DNA of 56,613 nucleotides, from NCBI GenBank assembly GCA_013115125.1, contig JABANN010000180.1, positions 1 to 56,613 on the forward strand, written 5' to 3'. The position numbers and the translations under genes are program-made. Shown piece after piece: positions 33,105 to 44,854 of the stretch (the first letter of the stretch is position 1; every line of letters starts with the position of its first letter). Below the pieces are notes generated by a model that saw only the letters and a list, made by a program, of their open reading frames with translations, ran no database searches and was not told where the DNA came from. This stretch comes from Perkinsus olseni. Its lineage: Eukaryota > Perkinsozoa > Perkinsida.

Positions 33105-33856
33105 TCTTTCTTCTTGGCCATTATAGGCAAAACCGTCATCACAGCCTACAAACAGGTCTAAAATTTAACTTCGCCCAACCTCTGAAAACATTTCAGCAAC
33201 ACGGATAGAAGTACGTGACGTATTTGAATGCATCTTGTATTACAAGGAAATAACTCATCACGCGCGAATGCGTCATTATAGTGCAGTCAAAGAAAAGGTG
33301 ACGTATATCACCGGTCACAAGCATCATGCTTATTTTTGATACAGCAATTGCCGTTGTAGTGAAACAACTCCAGAGGGGATCCAATTATCGTATATAATAT
33401 GTGGCAAGGCACAGACGGTACGTGCCCTCCCTGTTTGCGGATAAGTGCAGGTTAACGTCAACACGAGGGAACCACTCGCTTGGACGATTAACCTCCAAGG
33501 TAAGACCACCATGATTGATGCTTAATTTACTATCTGTAAAAGTTGGTAACTTCGTTAGTTACTCAACTATCTCAACTCAAAGACCCCCCTTGTTTAGCTG
33601 CTATGCTTAAGCTCTTCCTAGATAGGAAGCAGAACGGATATGAAGACACTGGATTACTAAACAACTCAGAGTAATCAATGATTGCGAGTAAGTACTATAA
33701 TAGATGATCTCTGTGTATAAGACAGTAAATACCGGGCCCGGACTCAGAGAAACTGAGCAACGGTTATGCCCGCCGCCAGAGCACGCTTTGAAGCAGGGGA
33801 CTGACGGAGAGGAGAGAGAGTCTAACCGACCAATTTGTAGGAACTTATGATGAGGA
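33105..33856. other. Spacer between tRNA-His and ALAS
   Basis: Convergent side of the ALAS gene. I see no gene, RNA or clear repeat. It includes the ALAS 3' untranslated region. Confidence 0.5.
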
Positions 33857-35383
33857 TTACTCGGTGACGTCGCCAACTGGGACATCTCTGGGCAACTCAA
33901 GGTCGTCCCAGATGTTGTCCAATGCAGACACCAGCATGTCGAGATCCTTCTCGGAGTGCAGTGGTAGAGGCGTTAACCTAACACGCTCAGTGCCCCTCGG
34001 CACAGTAGGGTAGTTGATCGGCTGAAGATATATGTTGTACTCCTCCAAAAGCTTATCGGTAACTTGCTTGACCTTAACAGGGTCCCTCACCAACACCGGG
34101 ACGATGTGGCTTGTGCTGTTCATCGCCGGAAGACCCTTGGCCGCTAACTTGGCCTTCAGCTGCTTGGCGCGCAACTGCTGCATTTGTCGCTCGACGCCCG
34201 AGTGACGGAGGTAACGAACTGATGCCAAAGCACCGGCAGCGACTACGGGAGGGATCGCAGTGGTGAAAATGAAACCCGCGGCGTAGGAGCGGACGCAGTC
34301 GATGAAGTTGCTCGAAGCAGCCACGTAGCCACCAAAGACGCCATAGGCCTTCCCTAGAGTTCCAGATATAATATCGATCCGGTCAGCGACGCCATCACGC
34401 TCAGCGACACCAGCGCCATGGTCACCATACATACCAACGGCGTGGACTTCGTCGCAGAAGGTGAGGGCGTTGTACTTCTCGGCAAGGTCGCAGATCTTCT
34501 TCATCGGAGCAATAGAACCAGCCATTGAGTAAACGGACTCGAAAATGATCATTTTCGGTCTCTCAAGGGGATAAGACTTGAGGATGGCCTCCAACTTCTC
34601 GAGATTGTTGTTCTGGAAAATGACCTTCTCGCAGCCCGAGTGGCGAATTCCCTCGATCATGGAAGAATGGTTGCCCGAGTCCGAGATCATGACACAATCA
34701 GGCATGATCTTGCCTACAGCGGAGAGGGCGGCCTCGTTGGCGACGTAGCCACTAGAGAACACCAAGGCGGACTCCTTCTCATGGTTCATCGCCAACTCAT
34801 GCTCGAGTTCGACATGGTACTTGGTCGTGCCGGAGATGTTCCTAGTGCCACCAGCACCAGTACCGCTGGTATCAATAGCTTCGTGGCAGGCCTTCAGCAC
34901 CACAGGATTCTGACCCATGCCAAGATAGTCGTTCGAACAGAAAACCATGACCTCCCTAGGGACCGTGGACTCGTCGTTTTGGCCGCGGAAGGTCGCCCTC
35001 GGGAAGGTACCAACGTGCCTCTGCAGATTGGCAAAGTAGCGGTACCTCCCTTCGTCCTTCAACTTCTCGATGTTATACTCGAACTTAGTTTCATACATCT
35101 TGTCGGCGACCTTGGTAACAAGAGACCTCTTCACAACGCCCTCGTCAAGGTCGTTGTGGATCAACACGGGCTTCTCGACAGCGGACATGACCGGACAGAA
35201 GTGGGCGAAACTCTCGACCGCGGCCTGGTCGGGGATTCCCTTCATTCTAGCAACGAAGGGACACACCTCCTTCACTTCTGAGAGATTCACCGTCAACGGC
35301 GAGGACCGGGAGGCTGCAGCCGCGGCGGCCTGACGAAGCCCGGCTGAGAAACGACTGCAAGTTTGCTGACAGACGGACGACAT
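33857..35383 (-). CDS. ALAS: 5-aminolevulinate synthase (508 aa, intronless)
   Basis: Condenses glycine and succinyl-CoA to 5-aminolevulinate, the first step of haem synthesis by the C4 route, in mitochondria. The frame begins at the ATG at 35383 with an Arg/Ala-rich N-terminus fitting a mitochondrial presequence. Two Cys-Pro motifs, EVCPF (about residue 41) and HFCPV (about residue 63), match haem regulatory motifs of this family. The catalytic core is complete: GSGAGGTRN-like [41 protein letters not shown] and the PLP-lysine segment [13 protein letters not shown]. Length is as expected. Unlike nearly every neighbour it has no intron. Product haem would serve the P450s and cytochrome b5 in this window. 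Confidence 0.97.
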   Translation of the reverse strand: MSSVCQQTCSRFSAGLRQAAAAAASRSSPLTVNLSEVKEVCPFVARMKGIPDQAAVESFAHFCPVMSAVEKPVLIHNDLDEGVVKRSLVTKVADKMYETKFEYNIEKLKDEGRYRYFANLQRHVGTFPRATFRGQNDESTVPREVMVFCSNDYLGMGQNPVVLKACHEAIDTSGTGAGGTRNISGTTKYHVELEHELAMNHEKESALVFSSGYVANEAALSAVGKIMPDCVMISDSGNHSSMIEGIRHSGCEKVIFQNNNLEKLEAILKSYPLERPKMIIFESVYSMAGSIAPMKKICDLAEKYNALTFCDEVHAVGMYGDHGAGVAERDGVADRIDIISGTLGKAYGVFGGYVAASSNFIDCVRSYAAGFIFTTAIPPVVAAGALASVRYLRHSGVERQMQQLRAKQLKAKLAAKGLPAMNSTSHIVPVLVRDPVKVKQVTDKLLEEYNIYLQPINYPTVPRGTERVRLTPLPLHSEKDLDMLVSALDNIWDDLELPRDVPVGDVTE

Positions 35384-35875
35384 GAACGAGGGAAAACCTG
35401 AAGAGAATATCTTTCAGTTCACAGAGAGGCCGCAGACGACTCTGCATCTTCAGCCCCGAACAAACGACGAACTCCCGTTTGTCCCTCTGCGCTATAGCTG
35501 GCTAGCACGGCCCGGTGCAAAAAGCGCGCGCCCGAAAAATAGTAGCAGAGATACTCATCCAAGACGACGATGATGAATAGGAGATCCTGAACGCAGAAAT
35601 TGTGGAGCCACTGGAGGTGTCCAGATCTCTGATGTACTAAGCAAGCACCCTTACTCGGATACCGCCCGGGAGGCTAAAAAATCTTTTCCTGTCGAAGGGG
35701 ACAGGGAATTGTGTCGGCCCGCAGCGGACGCCCGTACTAGAGAACTCAACTCGTTCCTCGGTGGTGACACCAAAGCTGTCGACCTTCATGCAAGCAACCT
35801 GGGTTCGAACCCCATCTCCTCCCGAGGGACGCCGTACCTGAGGCAACACTCAGGCGAGACGGTGCAGCAATAAGC
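35384..35875. promoter_or_regulatory. ALAS upstream region and DRC4/GAS8 3' flank
   Basis: About 490 bases between two same-strand genes, so it must hold the GAS8 3' end and the ALAS promoter. A B-box-like GGTTCGAACCCC occurs at 35803-35814 without a matching tRNA. Confidence 0.4.
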
Positions 35876-38800
35876 CTACTCCGCCAACTTGGCCTCGAAC
35901 GCCCTCACCAGCTCGGCATGGGCTTTCTGCAGCTTGCGCCGTTCCTGAGGGCAGCGGTCTCAGCAAAGTACCGAGGAAGTGAAGAACCCCTACCTCCTGC
36001 AACTCGGTGATGGTATCGCTCTTGGTTGCCATGATCGTTTCAAACTTCTTAGAGACGCCCTCGGCCGTCCCCAGACTTCCGCCGTTCGCAGAAGTCATTA
36101 CCTCCGACACTTGCGTGTCAGCAACTTCAATGGAATCCTGAGACCGCTCGAAATCCTTCGAGGCCAGCCGGACTCAGGAGACCTGGATGTTCTCCAGTTT
36201 TCTCTCCAGTAACAAGTTCTTGAGTCCACTCTTCTGCTGCACGTCGTAGATCATCTGTTGGAACTTGTCTGCAACCGTATTGCGCTCGGCCGAGGCTGCT
36301 TCCGTTTGCTGCTCCAAGACAGCGTGCTGAGGGCACATCCGCGTCATGGCCATCACAGAAAGGTATGCGTACGCATGGTACGCCAGTGCGCTTTCGCGAG
36401 TTCTTTGACGTATTTAAGGTTCACCTTCGCTGGTCCGTGTGAGTTTATAGTCCAACGCTTACGGTTCCGGCTCGGTTGGCCGACTCAAAGCCGATGCGCT
36501 CAGTTAGAGCCTCTCTATAGCGTTAATATGCACTGCAATAAGACGGTTCGCCAAGACGCTTCCCTCGGGGGTACGTTCGAACACAGAAGTCTCCTTTCCT
36601 CCTGACTTTCCCTCGCTGGTTGTTACAAGAAGGAGACTTTTAGCCCCGCGCCACGATGATGAGAATTTTCAATAGAAATTTTCCAACGCTTCGTATCCCC
36701 AGAACATCTTTGTCCTCAGTTTTCACACAATGACACGAAAGAAACCGCCCGCCGCGTATGTATCACCACCACCTTTTTCCCAGAAATTTTTCATCAGAAA
36801 AACACATGCCTGGCATCCACGCCAATTTCCTTCGCGCCCACCTACCTGGAACGACTGCCTCGAAAGGGCTTTCTCCTGCTCCGCAATCTTCTCCTTCAGC
36901 ACACCTATTTTCCGCTTATCTTCCAGGAACCTGTCGAGGTCGTCAACAACGTCGTCACACAGGTACAGCGTTACGAGGCGTAGGTGTCCTTCAGCTGTTC
37001 AACGTCCTCTTTCGCCCGCTTTAACGGCTCGGAAAGAGCCGCATTTTTACGCTTGAGTTCTCGCCTGCCATACGGAAGATACTTGTAAAGATCGTCCCGC
37101 TGAGACAACCTTCGGCCGATAAGAACCCACCTTACACCAAGCCAAATCACTGATGACAATAAGATAGCAGATGATGAAATGAATCCCAGACGACAAAACT
37201 CCGGCATTTTTTCTTCAAGTTTTCCCCAGGAAAATTTTGCAAGGAAATTTCGTATTGAAGAAGTTACTTGGGCGAAGTGACCGCGTGAAATGACTTCCAA
37301 CGCGATGACTGGAGTTTTACCCGAGATATGGAAAGACTTGTGGAGAAGACACTTCACGTTTCGCACATACGACAGGCGCAATTCACCCGAAGGGCTCTGC
37401 ATTTGGCGAAGCGCTGAAGAGGATTTTTTATTCTGAAATAGGTAAAGTAGTCGCTGATCAACACTCGAGAACGACAATAACAACGGAAACCTATTCGGAA
37501 CCGCTCCGGCTACTAGGCTATCACACTTTTCTATATGCATGAGCGACGCGATTTGGTGAAGGAGTGGTATTGACGCAATCATGACAGTACATGAGCTTAG
37601 CATCGGCCATTTCTCGTTTCTTAAGCTCAGCATGTTCTTCTTTCAACCTTTTGATGAGCTCCAAATTCGAGGAGGTTATATCTCCATAATAGAGTTTGAT
37701 ATCCTGCCGACGACCAACGATGCTGTACCCGAGGATTTGGCAAGTCGCCGAGGGACTTGCCTGAAACTCCCTCATATTTTTGTGCATCAACTCCTTCACT
37801 TGTCGATTTTTATCCGCTTCAATCCGCTGCAGCTCAGCCTTCCTTTCCTTCTCCCGCTCATCTCTCAGGGTTTTCATGCGCAAGCCGTACCTGGTTGAAT
37901 TCACCAAGGGCGTAAACTGCATGAAGCAGTACCACCCCAAACGCTATTAACGGGAGGAGAGAGAGATCCACAGCGATCAATTTATTACATGTAAAAAATG
38001 TTTTCGCCAGGGCGTGTAAATCAAGGCCGAAAAATAAATTTTTTGCTGCGTCATCGGTGATTCAGGCGTAAAACCTAATTACCTATTTTACGAAGCGTAA
38101 AGCTTTCGAGAACCAGATTGGTCCTGGGAGATACCTTCACCGTCGCTGTCAATGACCAACTTAGGACGCTACGATTTTCGAGCTTCACTCAGAGAGCACC
38201 TCCGATGGCGAGGAAGGCTACAACTATACGAACAGAGTCCTAGTAAGCCTAAGGCAGGCATCGGGCTATAAGCCCAACAATAACTCGCCCAAACCAGCCA
38301 ATTCGATGCGCCGAAAACCACACCAAACAATCGTAGCTCCACCGAGCTTGGTTTGGGCCTACTTTTGCATCAGGTCCCGTGCTTTCTTGTCGTACTCCTG
38401 TCTGAGGTGAAGTACTCGCTCGTCCTGCTTCAGTTTCAAGGCTCGTAAATAAGCGGCAGATGTATTCTGCGCTTCCCTGGCTTCCACGTGCGTCTGTCGT
38501 ACGGCTCGGAAGGCTTCGTGTTCCCGAGGCCTACAGAGGTCGCCGGCTAGGGGAGAGGCAAGCGACGTCGGGGCTCACAAGTGGGTCGCCTCAGCGTGCT
38601 GCTGCGACGCCTTCTCGCAAGCAATTCTTTGCTCTATCGTTTGGTCTACTAGGTGAAATCGGAGGTGCTTCAGTCGCTGAGGGAGGACAAGGTAACACGA
38701 CTCAAGTCTACATGAACCTAATGATCATTATTATGGTATCCGCTTTATTAATATCGACAACTTGATAGACAATATAATGTATCACAAACAAAAAAAACAG

Positions 38801-39550
38801 GGATCTGCAATTTACGGTCATATCAAACAGATTTATAATATATAATTTTGAATATTTACAGTAGATAGGTAGTGAAGTAATACCTACTGCAACGACAACC
38901 ACGGCCGTGTTAATTTCTAGGTGAAAGAAATCTGACCTGTTGGAACATCTTCAACTCGATCTGATTCCGCTCCTGAAGATCTTCGAGATCTCGTTCTCTG
39001 TTACGCAGCTCCGCTTCGCGTTCATTTCGAGTCTTCTTTGCACCTTTTTCAAGGCACGGAGCGCTCAACCTTCCATCCTACCGCGCCGGAAAATACGACA
39101 GTCGCTTCTCGTCAAGGTCCTGCGCCAGCTCGGTTCCATTCCGACCAGAGTCGCTCAGCGAATTCTCGCCTTACCCGTCCAAAAGTAGTTTATCTTCTCG
39201 CGTTCTTGCAGAAATTGATTGTACATTTTCTCGTCCTCCTACCACGACCACGACGTCCCCTCCGGCTCACGACAGCAGACAGTGGTACAGTGTATTCCTC
39301 CCTGATTTGCCTTGCCTCCTTTTGAAGCGCCAAGATTCTCGCCGCCAACGCCGGGTCAACTGAAATCAGATTTCAGCTGCAAGATTTCCTAGAGAATGGG
39401 AGACGGTTGGGACGACATCGAGTGCCTCAAAATCCGCGGTAACGAAGTTGATGAGCTTGGCAACTCCGAAGGGCAGGAAATGAACTCACCAGGGACTTGA
39501 GCGTCGTTCTCCGTGCCTTTCTTAGCTTTCTTCGCTTTCTTAGGTGGCAT
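35876..39550 (-). CDS. GAS8: Dynein regulatory complex subunit 4 (GAS8/DRC4)
   Basis: Coiled-coil subunit of the nexin-dynein regulatory complex of motile cilia and flagella. Starts at the ATG at 39550 with a Lys-rich N-terminus (MPPKKAKKAKKG), as in GAS8. Recognised segments along the minus strand: DPALAARILALQKEARQIRE, NQFLQEREKINYFW, EREAELRNRERDLEDLQERN, LKQDERVLHLRQEYDKKARD, RDEREKERKAELQRIEADK, DIKLYYGDITSSNLELIKRL, RKNAALSEPLKRAKEDVEQL, RKIGVLKEKIAEQEKAL, DVQQKSGLKNLLLERKLENI, KKFETIMATKSDTITELQE and the last exon ending AELVRAFEAKLAE with stop at 35876. At least eleven exons. One intron inside the YYGDI region uses a GC donor (CAG|GCAAGT, near 37762). Implies a flagellated stage. Confidence 0.85.
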
Positions 39551-39970
39551 TAGGAAAGAGGTGAGCGCAAATCTGCTAGTCCACGAAGATGGCTACTGAA
39601 GGCAGCTAATGTTTTTGACAAGTTGCCAGAGAGGTCCGACTCTGTCAAACAGAACGCACTCAGTCACTTCTCAGACTGAGGATCTCAGTACAGTTTCAGA
39701 GCATCAGTAGCCCTCCGGAAATTCTACAGCGACTAGCCTCCTCAGGACGCCCTCCTGTTCTACGAACTGAATTCTGAACTTAAAGTTGATTCCAGAATTG
39801 ATTTTTACATGTTCAATTTGTTTCTAGAATCGCTAGTTCGTCGCCGAACCTCACAAAGACCACCTTCGGCTCGAAGGCTTCGAGCCCTCCATTCCACCTC
39901 ATGTCATCAAAGGCCTCGAGCAGTTCTTCCCAGTACCATCTCTCCGATACCGGAGAAGTAGGGTGATTCC
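39551..39970. other. GAS8 upstream region
   Basis: Divergent spacer on the 5' side of GAS8; no gene seen. Confidence 0.4.
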
Positions 39971-40186
39971 CAAAATCCAAGGGAGAGGTACAAAATCCAA
40001 GGAAGCGTTTTCAGGGATCTGCATTACCTGGGCAACAGTTCCGGGATCGGGTTGCCCTGTCGGGTTTCGGGAGGGGTTTCTGGTTTCCCGTTCCTGCCTT
40101 CACCCACAATTCAGCCTTTTCTCTGTCGCCTTTGCCTCCCTGTTGCACGCGCTTCCTTGGATTTTGTACCTCTCCCTTGGATTTTG
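39971..40186. mobile_element. Small element with perfect 37-bp terminal inverted repeats (MITE-like)
   Basis: Left repeat 39971-40007 and right repeat 40150-40186 are perfect reverse complements. Each carries two copies of CAAAATCCAAGG, giving a nested direct repeat within each arm. The 142-bp interior is non-coding. Total length 216 bp. A target-site duplication is not obvious. Confidence 0.85.
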
Positions 40187-40753
40187 TACTTCACCCCGGA
40201 GAACTAAGATTTGACTGCGGGCGAGCGCTAAGTCTGTGATACTCGCGCACGCCCAAAGTCGGAGGACCAATCCGATGATGAAGATGACAATGAACAGGCG
40301 CGGGATGTGATAGTGAAGGGACCGATCCGCTCTTCAGCGTCGTCGTCATTCTCGAGCCAGCTAGGTTGACCACGATGATCCGGTGTCGGCCATCGTGTAG
40401 TGTTGTTGTGTAACCGTTGCGCTCGCGGGTCGACTCTAGCCTAGCCCGCCCCAGCGGGCGGCGTAACGCTAGTGGATTCTTATTCAATAGACGTGAGATG
40501 GGGGAGTTATTGCGCATTGGTAGGTGTGTCATTGGTCGCAGTGTAGAACATGGCTTGTAATACAAAAACTAAGATTATTCTTTATATTCACACTCCTGTG
40601 GACTTGCGTTCCCATTCATCATGACCGATGAACAGCACACACACGCCGGACTGGTTTTACTCAAGCCAAGGGATTCCGAGCTGGCTGATTGAACGCCCAC
40701 AGCGTTCCAAGTTCGATACTCACAGTTTTTATTTTCGTTACTTGATTGTTAAC

Positions 40754-42335
40754 ATGGAGAAATACTCTATCGACAGCAACTTCGTTGCCGGTCTCAAGAA
40801 CAGTGAGCTCGTCACCCTCTCGAACGACCAGATTAGGGTGACTATCGCCGAGTACGGTCTGTATATCATCAGCATCGAGACTCCCGACCGTGATGGGAAA
40901 TTTTCTCCCATTAATCTCAACTACGGTCGTGACTGGTCCAAGTACCTCAACGATGACGTCTACCTCTGCTGCATCGCCGGGAGGTGAGTTCGCGTCCGGT
41001 CACTTCGATGGTGTGGGCGGATCTCCGCCCTTCGCGACTCCACAATCTTCTTTAGTCTTTCATTTTCCTATCCACGATCATAGTTCGAGAGATGTTTGAG
41101 ATCACAGCTCGGCGCGATCTTTTTTCACGTTGCATGCCCGACCTATAACGAAGGAAGCCATTTCGCTGGTCTTGTGTTCAGGTATGCTAATAGAATTGCC
41201 TACGGTCGTATGACGATCGATGGAAAGGAGTATCAAACTACTATCAACAACGGCGAGCACTGCAATCATGGCGGCGTGAATGGTTTCAACAAGAAGCTTT
41301 GGAAGCACAGCGACTCCTATAGAGATGGTGAGAGCGTGGTTAAGTTTTCTTGTGATTTTCGAAATGTTTTTCCTTAGAAAAGTCTGCCTCTGCCACCTTC
41401 ACGGTGCGTTCTGCGGACGGCGATGAGGGTTTTCCCGGTAACCTCGATGTTACCGTTGTTTTCACCATCACCGGCAACAAGTTCGCGATGGAGTACTACG
41501 CCACCACCGACGCGCCCACGGTTGTTAACCTAACACATCATGTCTACTTCAACTTGGACGATGATCATTCACAGACTATTTACAAGCACCTGCTCTGCAT
41601 GCCGACCGCTGACAAGTTCCTGAAGGTCGAAAACGGCGGTATCCCCGTGAAGGGCGAACCGTGCGATGTTAAAGGTGAGTTCATAGCGCGACATTTTCAT
41701 TTTCTTGCGCGCGATGGACGGATAGGCTCTTGAATATGATCATCGCGGTTATCAATTTGCGGGTGTGAATCAGTTGGGGAGATCCATGGCAAGCGTCGTA
41801 GCATCTCGCACTTGGACGTCGAAAAGACTTTAGATATTCGGAAGTTTCGTCTCTCCGGTCTGTCTCATAGTTCGGTAAAATATGGTATGAATAATTCTGT
41901 GATAGCATGATTATTGATGAATGAGTGTAATGAAGTCTCAATAACTTCCATCGGCCTTCGCCGTTCTTAGGTACGGTGTTCGATTTTGCCTCGCCCGAAG
42001 CTCTCGGTGACGTCCTCTCCCAAAAAGATGAGCAGCTGACTGAATGCAAGGGCGTCGACCACACCTTTCTATTGCCTGGCAAGGACAACGACATGAGGCT
42101 ACTCGGAAGCCTCTACTGCGCCTCGTCGGGTCGTCGTGTGACCATCAGCACGACGCAGCCGGGCGCTCAAGTTTACACTGGCAACTACCTCCCTAAGGAG
42201 AACAATGCCGTAGCCATCGAAACGCAGGACTACCCCAACTCGCCCAACCGCCCGGACTTCCCTTCGACCCTGTTGAGGCCTGGCGAGAAGTACTACTCTA
42301 AGACTGAGTATGAGTTCACTGTTGAACAAGCGTGA
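40754..42335 (+). CDS. GALM: Aldose 1-epimerase (galactose mutarotase), four exons, 345 aa
   Basis: Interconverts alpha and beta anomers of galactose or glucose in the cytosol, feeding the Leloir pathway or glycolysis. Exons 40754-40983, 41182-41327, 41378-41674 and 41971-42335 join with matching phase. Catalytic features of the family are present: HCNHGGVNGFNKKLW in exon 2 (substrate-binding His), DGDEGFPGNL and NLTHHVYFNL in exon 3 (acid His) and the base Glu in AIETQDYPNSPNRP in exon 4. No signal peptide. The ATG at 40754 is preferred over one at 40628 because the extra 42 residues have no counterpart in the family. Confidence 0.95.
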
Positions 42336-42512
42336 GGAACGAATGAGTTTATATTGATTTTGGGAAGTTATTATCACCCTTGTTTATGTTTTCGGGTGCG
42401 TCATTGACGGTGTCCGTTTCTAAGCGCGGCTGTTTTTCGTCGTTAATTTTTGCGGGAGATTTTTCGGGCGGAATTTCTCGGGTTCCCATTTCGAGTTCGG
42501 TCGTACTTAACC

Positions 42513-43762
42513 ATGGAAATGCGCGGGACCATTCCTTCTTTTCTGGCTCGGTCAGCGTTGCCGAGCAAGGGAACGGGGAAAAGCAACCCGCCCTCGGAAA
42601 AGCGAGATGACGGCGCTGTTGCCAGACGGACTACTGTTCGCAGTGAATCGCCGGCGACGTCTAGCGTGACGTCAGCAGGAGGCCGGTGTGAGCGAGATGA
42701 TCGCGGAGACGAGAACGAAAGACTTAAGAAGATTGTGGGATCGCAAAGGGCGAAGATACGGATTATGGAGAAGCAGCAGGACCTGGAAGAAGCCATCCTG
42801 GAGGAGTTCAGACTGGAGGCCGCAGAGGAAGCTTTTACGGAACGTCGTGTCCTCTTCTTGAAGGTGGGGTACAGCGCCCTTCGCTCCGCTGTAAGATCTA
42901 TCATCGCGGTCGGGAAGGGAGCACGATAGTCCGACCCCCTATTATTCTCACCCATTGCCAGGCTGGGAATCCCAGCCTATGGTTACTCACCGTGGGGTTT
43001 ACTACCGCACTTTCCGGTGATGACGTACCACCCACCACAGAGCGGCGGCCATAGTGATGGCGGAAGGAAACTCAGATTTTCGGCGTTAGGAGAGAAGAAA
43101 CTACCCCAGTTTGTTTCATCGGTCCATGCAGTAAAAGTCACAGCGGCCCCTAGAAAAGTTGGGTAAAGAACAGGCGCGTCGGCGGAGGCGACTGTCGGTT
43201 GTCGACTCGACAACCTTACCGAGTTCGCGGTCTCGATCGGTGGCTTAGAACTCTCTTTATTGCGCACAGTAAACTGTTTTCCTAATCTTCCAGTCCGGTA
43301 AAGAGTTGACTTGCTCAGGCCCAACTCCTCTGTCTAGAGCGTCGCATTGAAAGGCTCCAACGGGCGCTGAAGAACTCGACAGCGTCACGTCCTCTTCTTC
43401 GCGCTACGGTATCACAGCAGTCGAGGAAGGCTGCTGTGCTCGAGGCCGAATCGGTGATCGCCACGGCTGTTGCCGCCATAAGGGAAGCGCACGCTGGTTT
43501 CGTGGGCAACGGTACCACGGAGGGACTCGATCAGCTGTGTGAAGTCTTACGAGAGACTTGTTATCAACTGTTGATGACGTGGAGAAATGACAAGTCAGAG
43601 CAAGATGGCCAAGATTTCGCTCTAGCTCCTGTTCGACCGAAGGGCTGCTGTAAAGAGTGTCAAAAAGAGATCGATAAGTGGGTGAAGGGATGCTCGGCTG
43701 CTTGCAATTTGAGACTCGATCAAATGAAAGATGAGATTGAGAGAAGACAGTTTCCTCGGTGA
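42513..43762 (+). CDS. Coiled-coil protein, function unknown (two exons, 264 aa)
   Basis: Exons 42513-42863 and 43319-43762 join in phase 0. The first exon has a Ser/Arg-rich start and then a charged helix (ENERLKKIVGSQRAKIRIME); the coiled coil appears to carry on across the junction (LFLK then AQLLCLERRIERLQRALK). The C-terminus is cysteine-rich (GCCKECQKEIDKWVKGC). I do not recognise the family. The 455-bp intron has no clear content. Confidence 0.65.
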
Positions 43763-44427
43763 TGCAACGAGACGTCGTGTTCACAGACATGCTTCGCTCC
43801 GCTCCCTCTAACAGAAGAATAATTTCCAGCTTCGAAAGATTATATCTGCATGATTCTGAGAGCGAGTCTGCACGGCAGTCATCCAACTGTTGCCGCCTGA
43901 AAGATGGATGAAGCTACTCCTGAGATATGACCTGTTCAAACCGTGATATGATTTTACGTTGGACGAAGGATATTAAAAAGAAACTTCACTTGAGTTTTGA
44001 TTCATATTTGCCGCCCCGCAGGCTCTCGAGCTGGACCTAGGATTTGCTTCAAGAAAGCGACATTCGGCAGAAATAGTGATGGGAGTTCATCCCGGTGGTG
44101 TGCTTGCGTCGTCGAGCGGTCGTCTATCCATAGACTGAGTCATACAGTTTCAATACGTCATGCGCTTCGCTCCGCTGACATTTGACATGCGTTTTCCCAC
44201 ACTTTCCTTCGTGGGCTGCGTCTTACAGTCTGTAACTCTGTAAATGAAGCCACTATGCCAGTGACCTCATTTTTCCATGTGCCGCACATTCCTCGTTACA
44301 GACTGAACTTGGCCACTTGGTGCACCCGAACAGCACAACTGTCCGCCATACCGGCTTCAATCCCGATGTACTGAATCCAACATGAATGTTATTAGACAGT
44401 AGAAGTAATATTTTATAAGAACGTTAG
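43763..44427. other. Intergenic stretch
   Basis: No gene recognised; convergent region between the coiled-coil gene and minus-strand genes. Confidence 0.4.
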
Positions 44428-44492
44428 TGTTGTAGCGACCTACAGTGAGTAGTACTACACTATTGGAGACGCGGGTTCGATCCCCGGCAACA
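44428..44492 (+). tRNA. tRNA-like sequence, probably pseudo-tRNA
   Basis: A good B-box (GGGTTCGATCCCC) sits 3' of an A-box-like TAGCGACC, and the ends TGTTG/CAACA can pair. The anticodon stem is not convincing and the total is only 65 bases. Could be a decayed tRNA or the head of a tRNA-derived SINE. Confidence 0.3.
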
Positions 44493-44499
44493 GTACTTT

Positions 44500-44727
44500 T
44501 CAGTAACCATAGGAATATCCCAATAAGCCGTTATAGCAAGCCTCAGTCCGCTGCCGTTTAGTACAGCTGCCTTCCAACGATCGTCTTCTCTTGTTGTCCC
44601 TCCTCGCCATCCAATCAGCCAACCGTCGTTGCTTCTCGTAGTCGTCCCACGCCCTCTGCTCGGCATCCCGGAAGGTATCATGTCCGAACAGCATCGGCGG
44701 AACGGGCAATTTTGAAGCGGACAACAT
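44500..44727 (-). CDS. Small basic hypothetical protein
   Basis: A 75-codon frame from the ATG at 44727, rich in Arg and Lys (RRLADWMARRDNKRRR). No family recognised; it could equally be the last exon of a larger gene or a chance frame. Confidence 0.3.
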   Translation of the reverse strand: MLSASKLPVPPMLFGHDTFRDAEQRAWDDYEKQRRLADWMARRDNKRRRSLEGSCTKRQRTEACYNGLLGYSYGY

Positions 44728-44854
44728 ACCAAACTGATCAGCACAAAAATTCCTTTTCAAAACTTAACTCAAGCACCACTTTTTCTCACCAGAGTAAGTG
44801 CAGCACAAATTATACAATTATTACAGTAGTACTAGTGTACACCCAAAGTTACTG

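Noticed and set aside
34640-35281. 213-codon plus-strand frame
   Set aside because: It is antisense to the ALAS coding sequence and shows no family motif; long shadows are expected in GC-rich coding DNA.
35785-35830. B-box-like GGTTCGAACCCC upstream of ALAS
   Set aside because: No A-box or acceptor stem can be built around it on either strand.
42443-42955. 170-codon minus-strand frame
   Set aside because: Antisense to the first exon of the coiled-coil gene, which has matching splice phase and a plausible heptad pattern.
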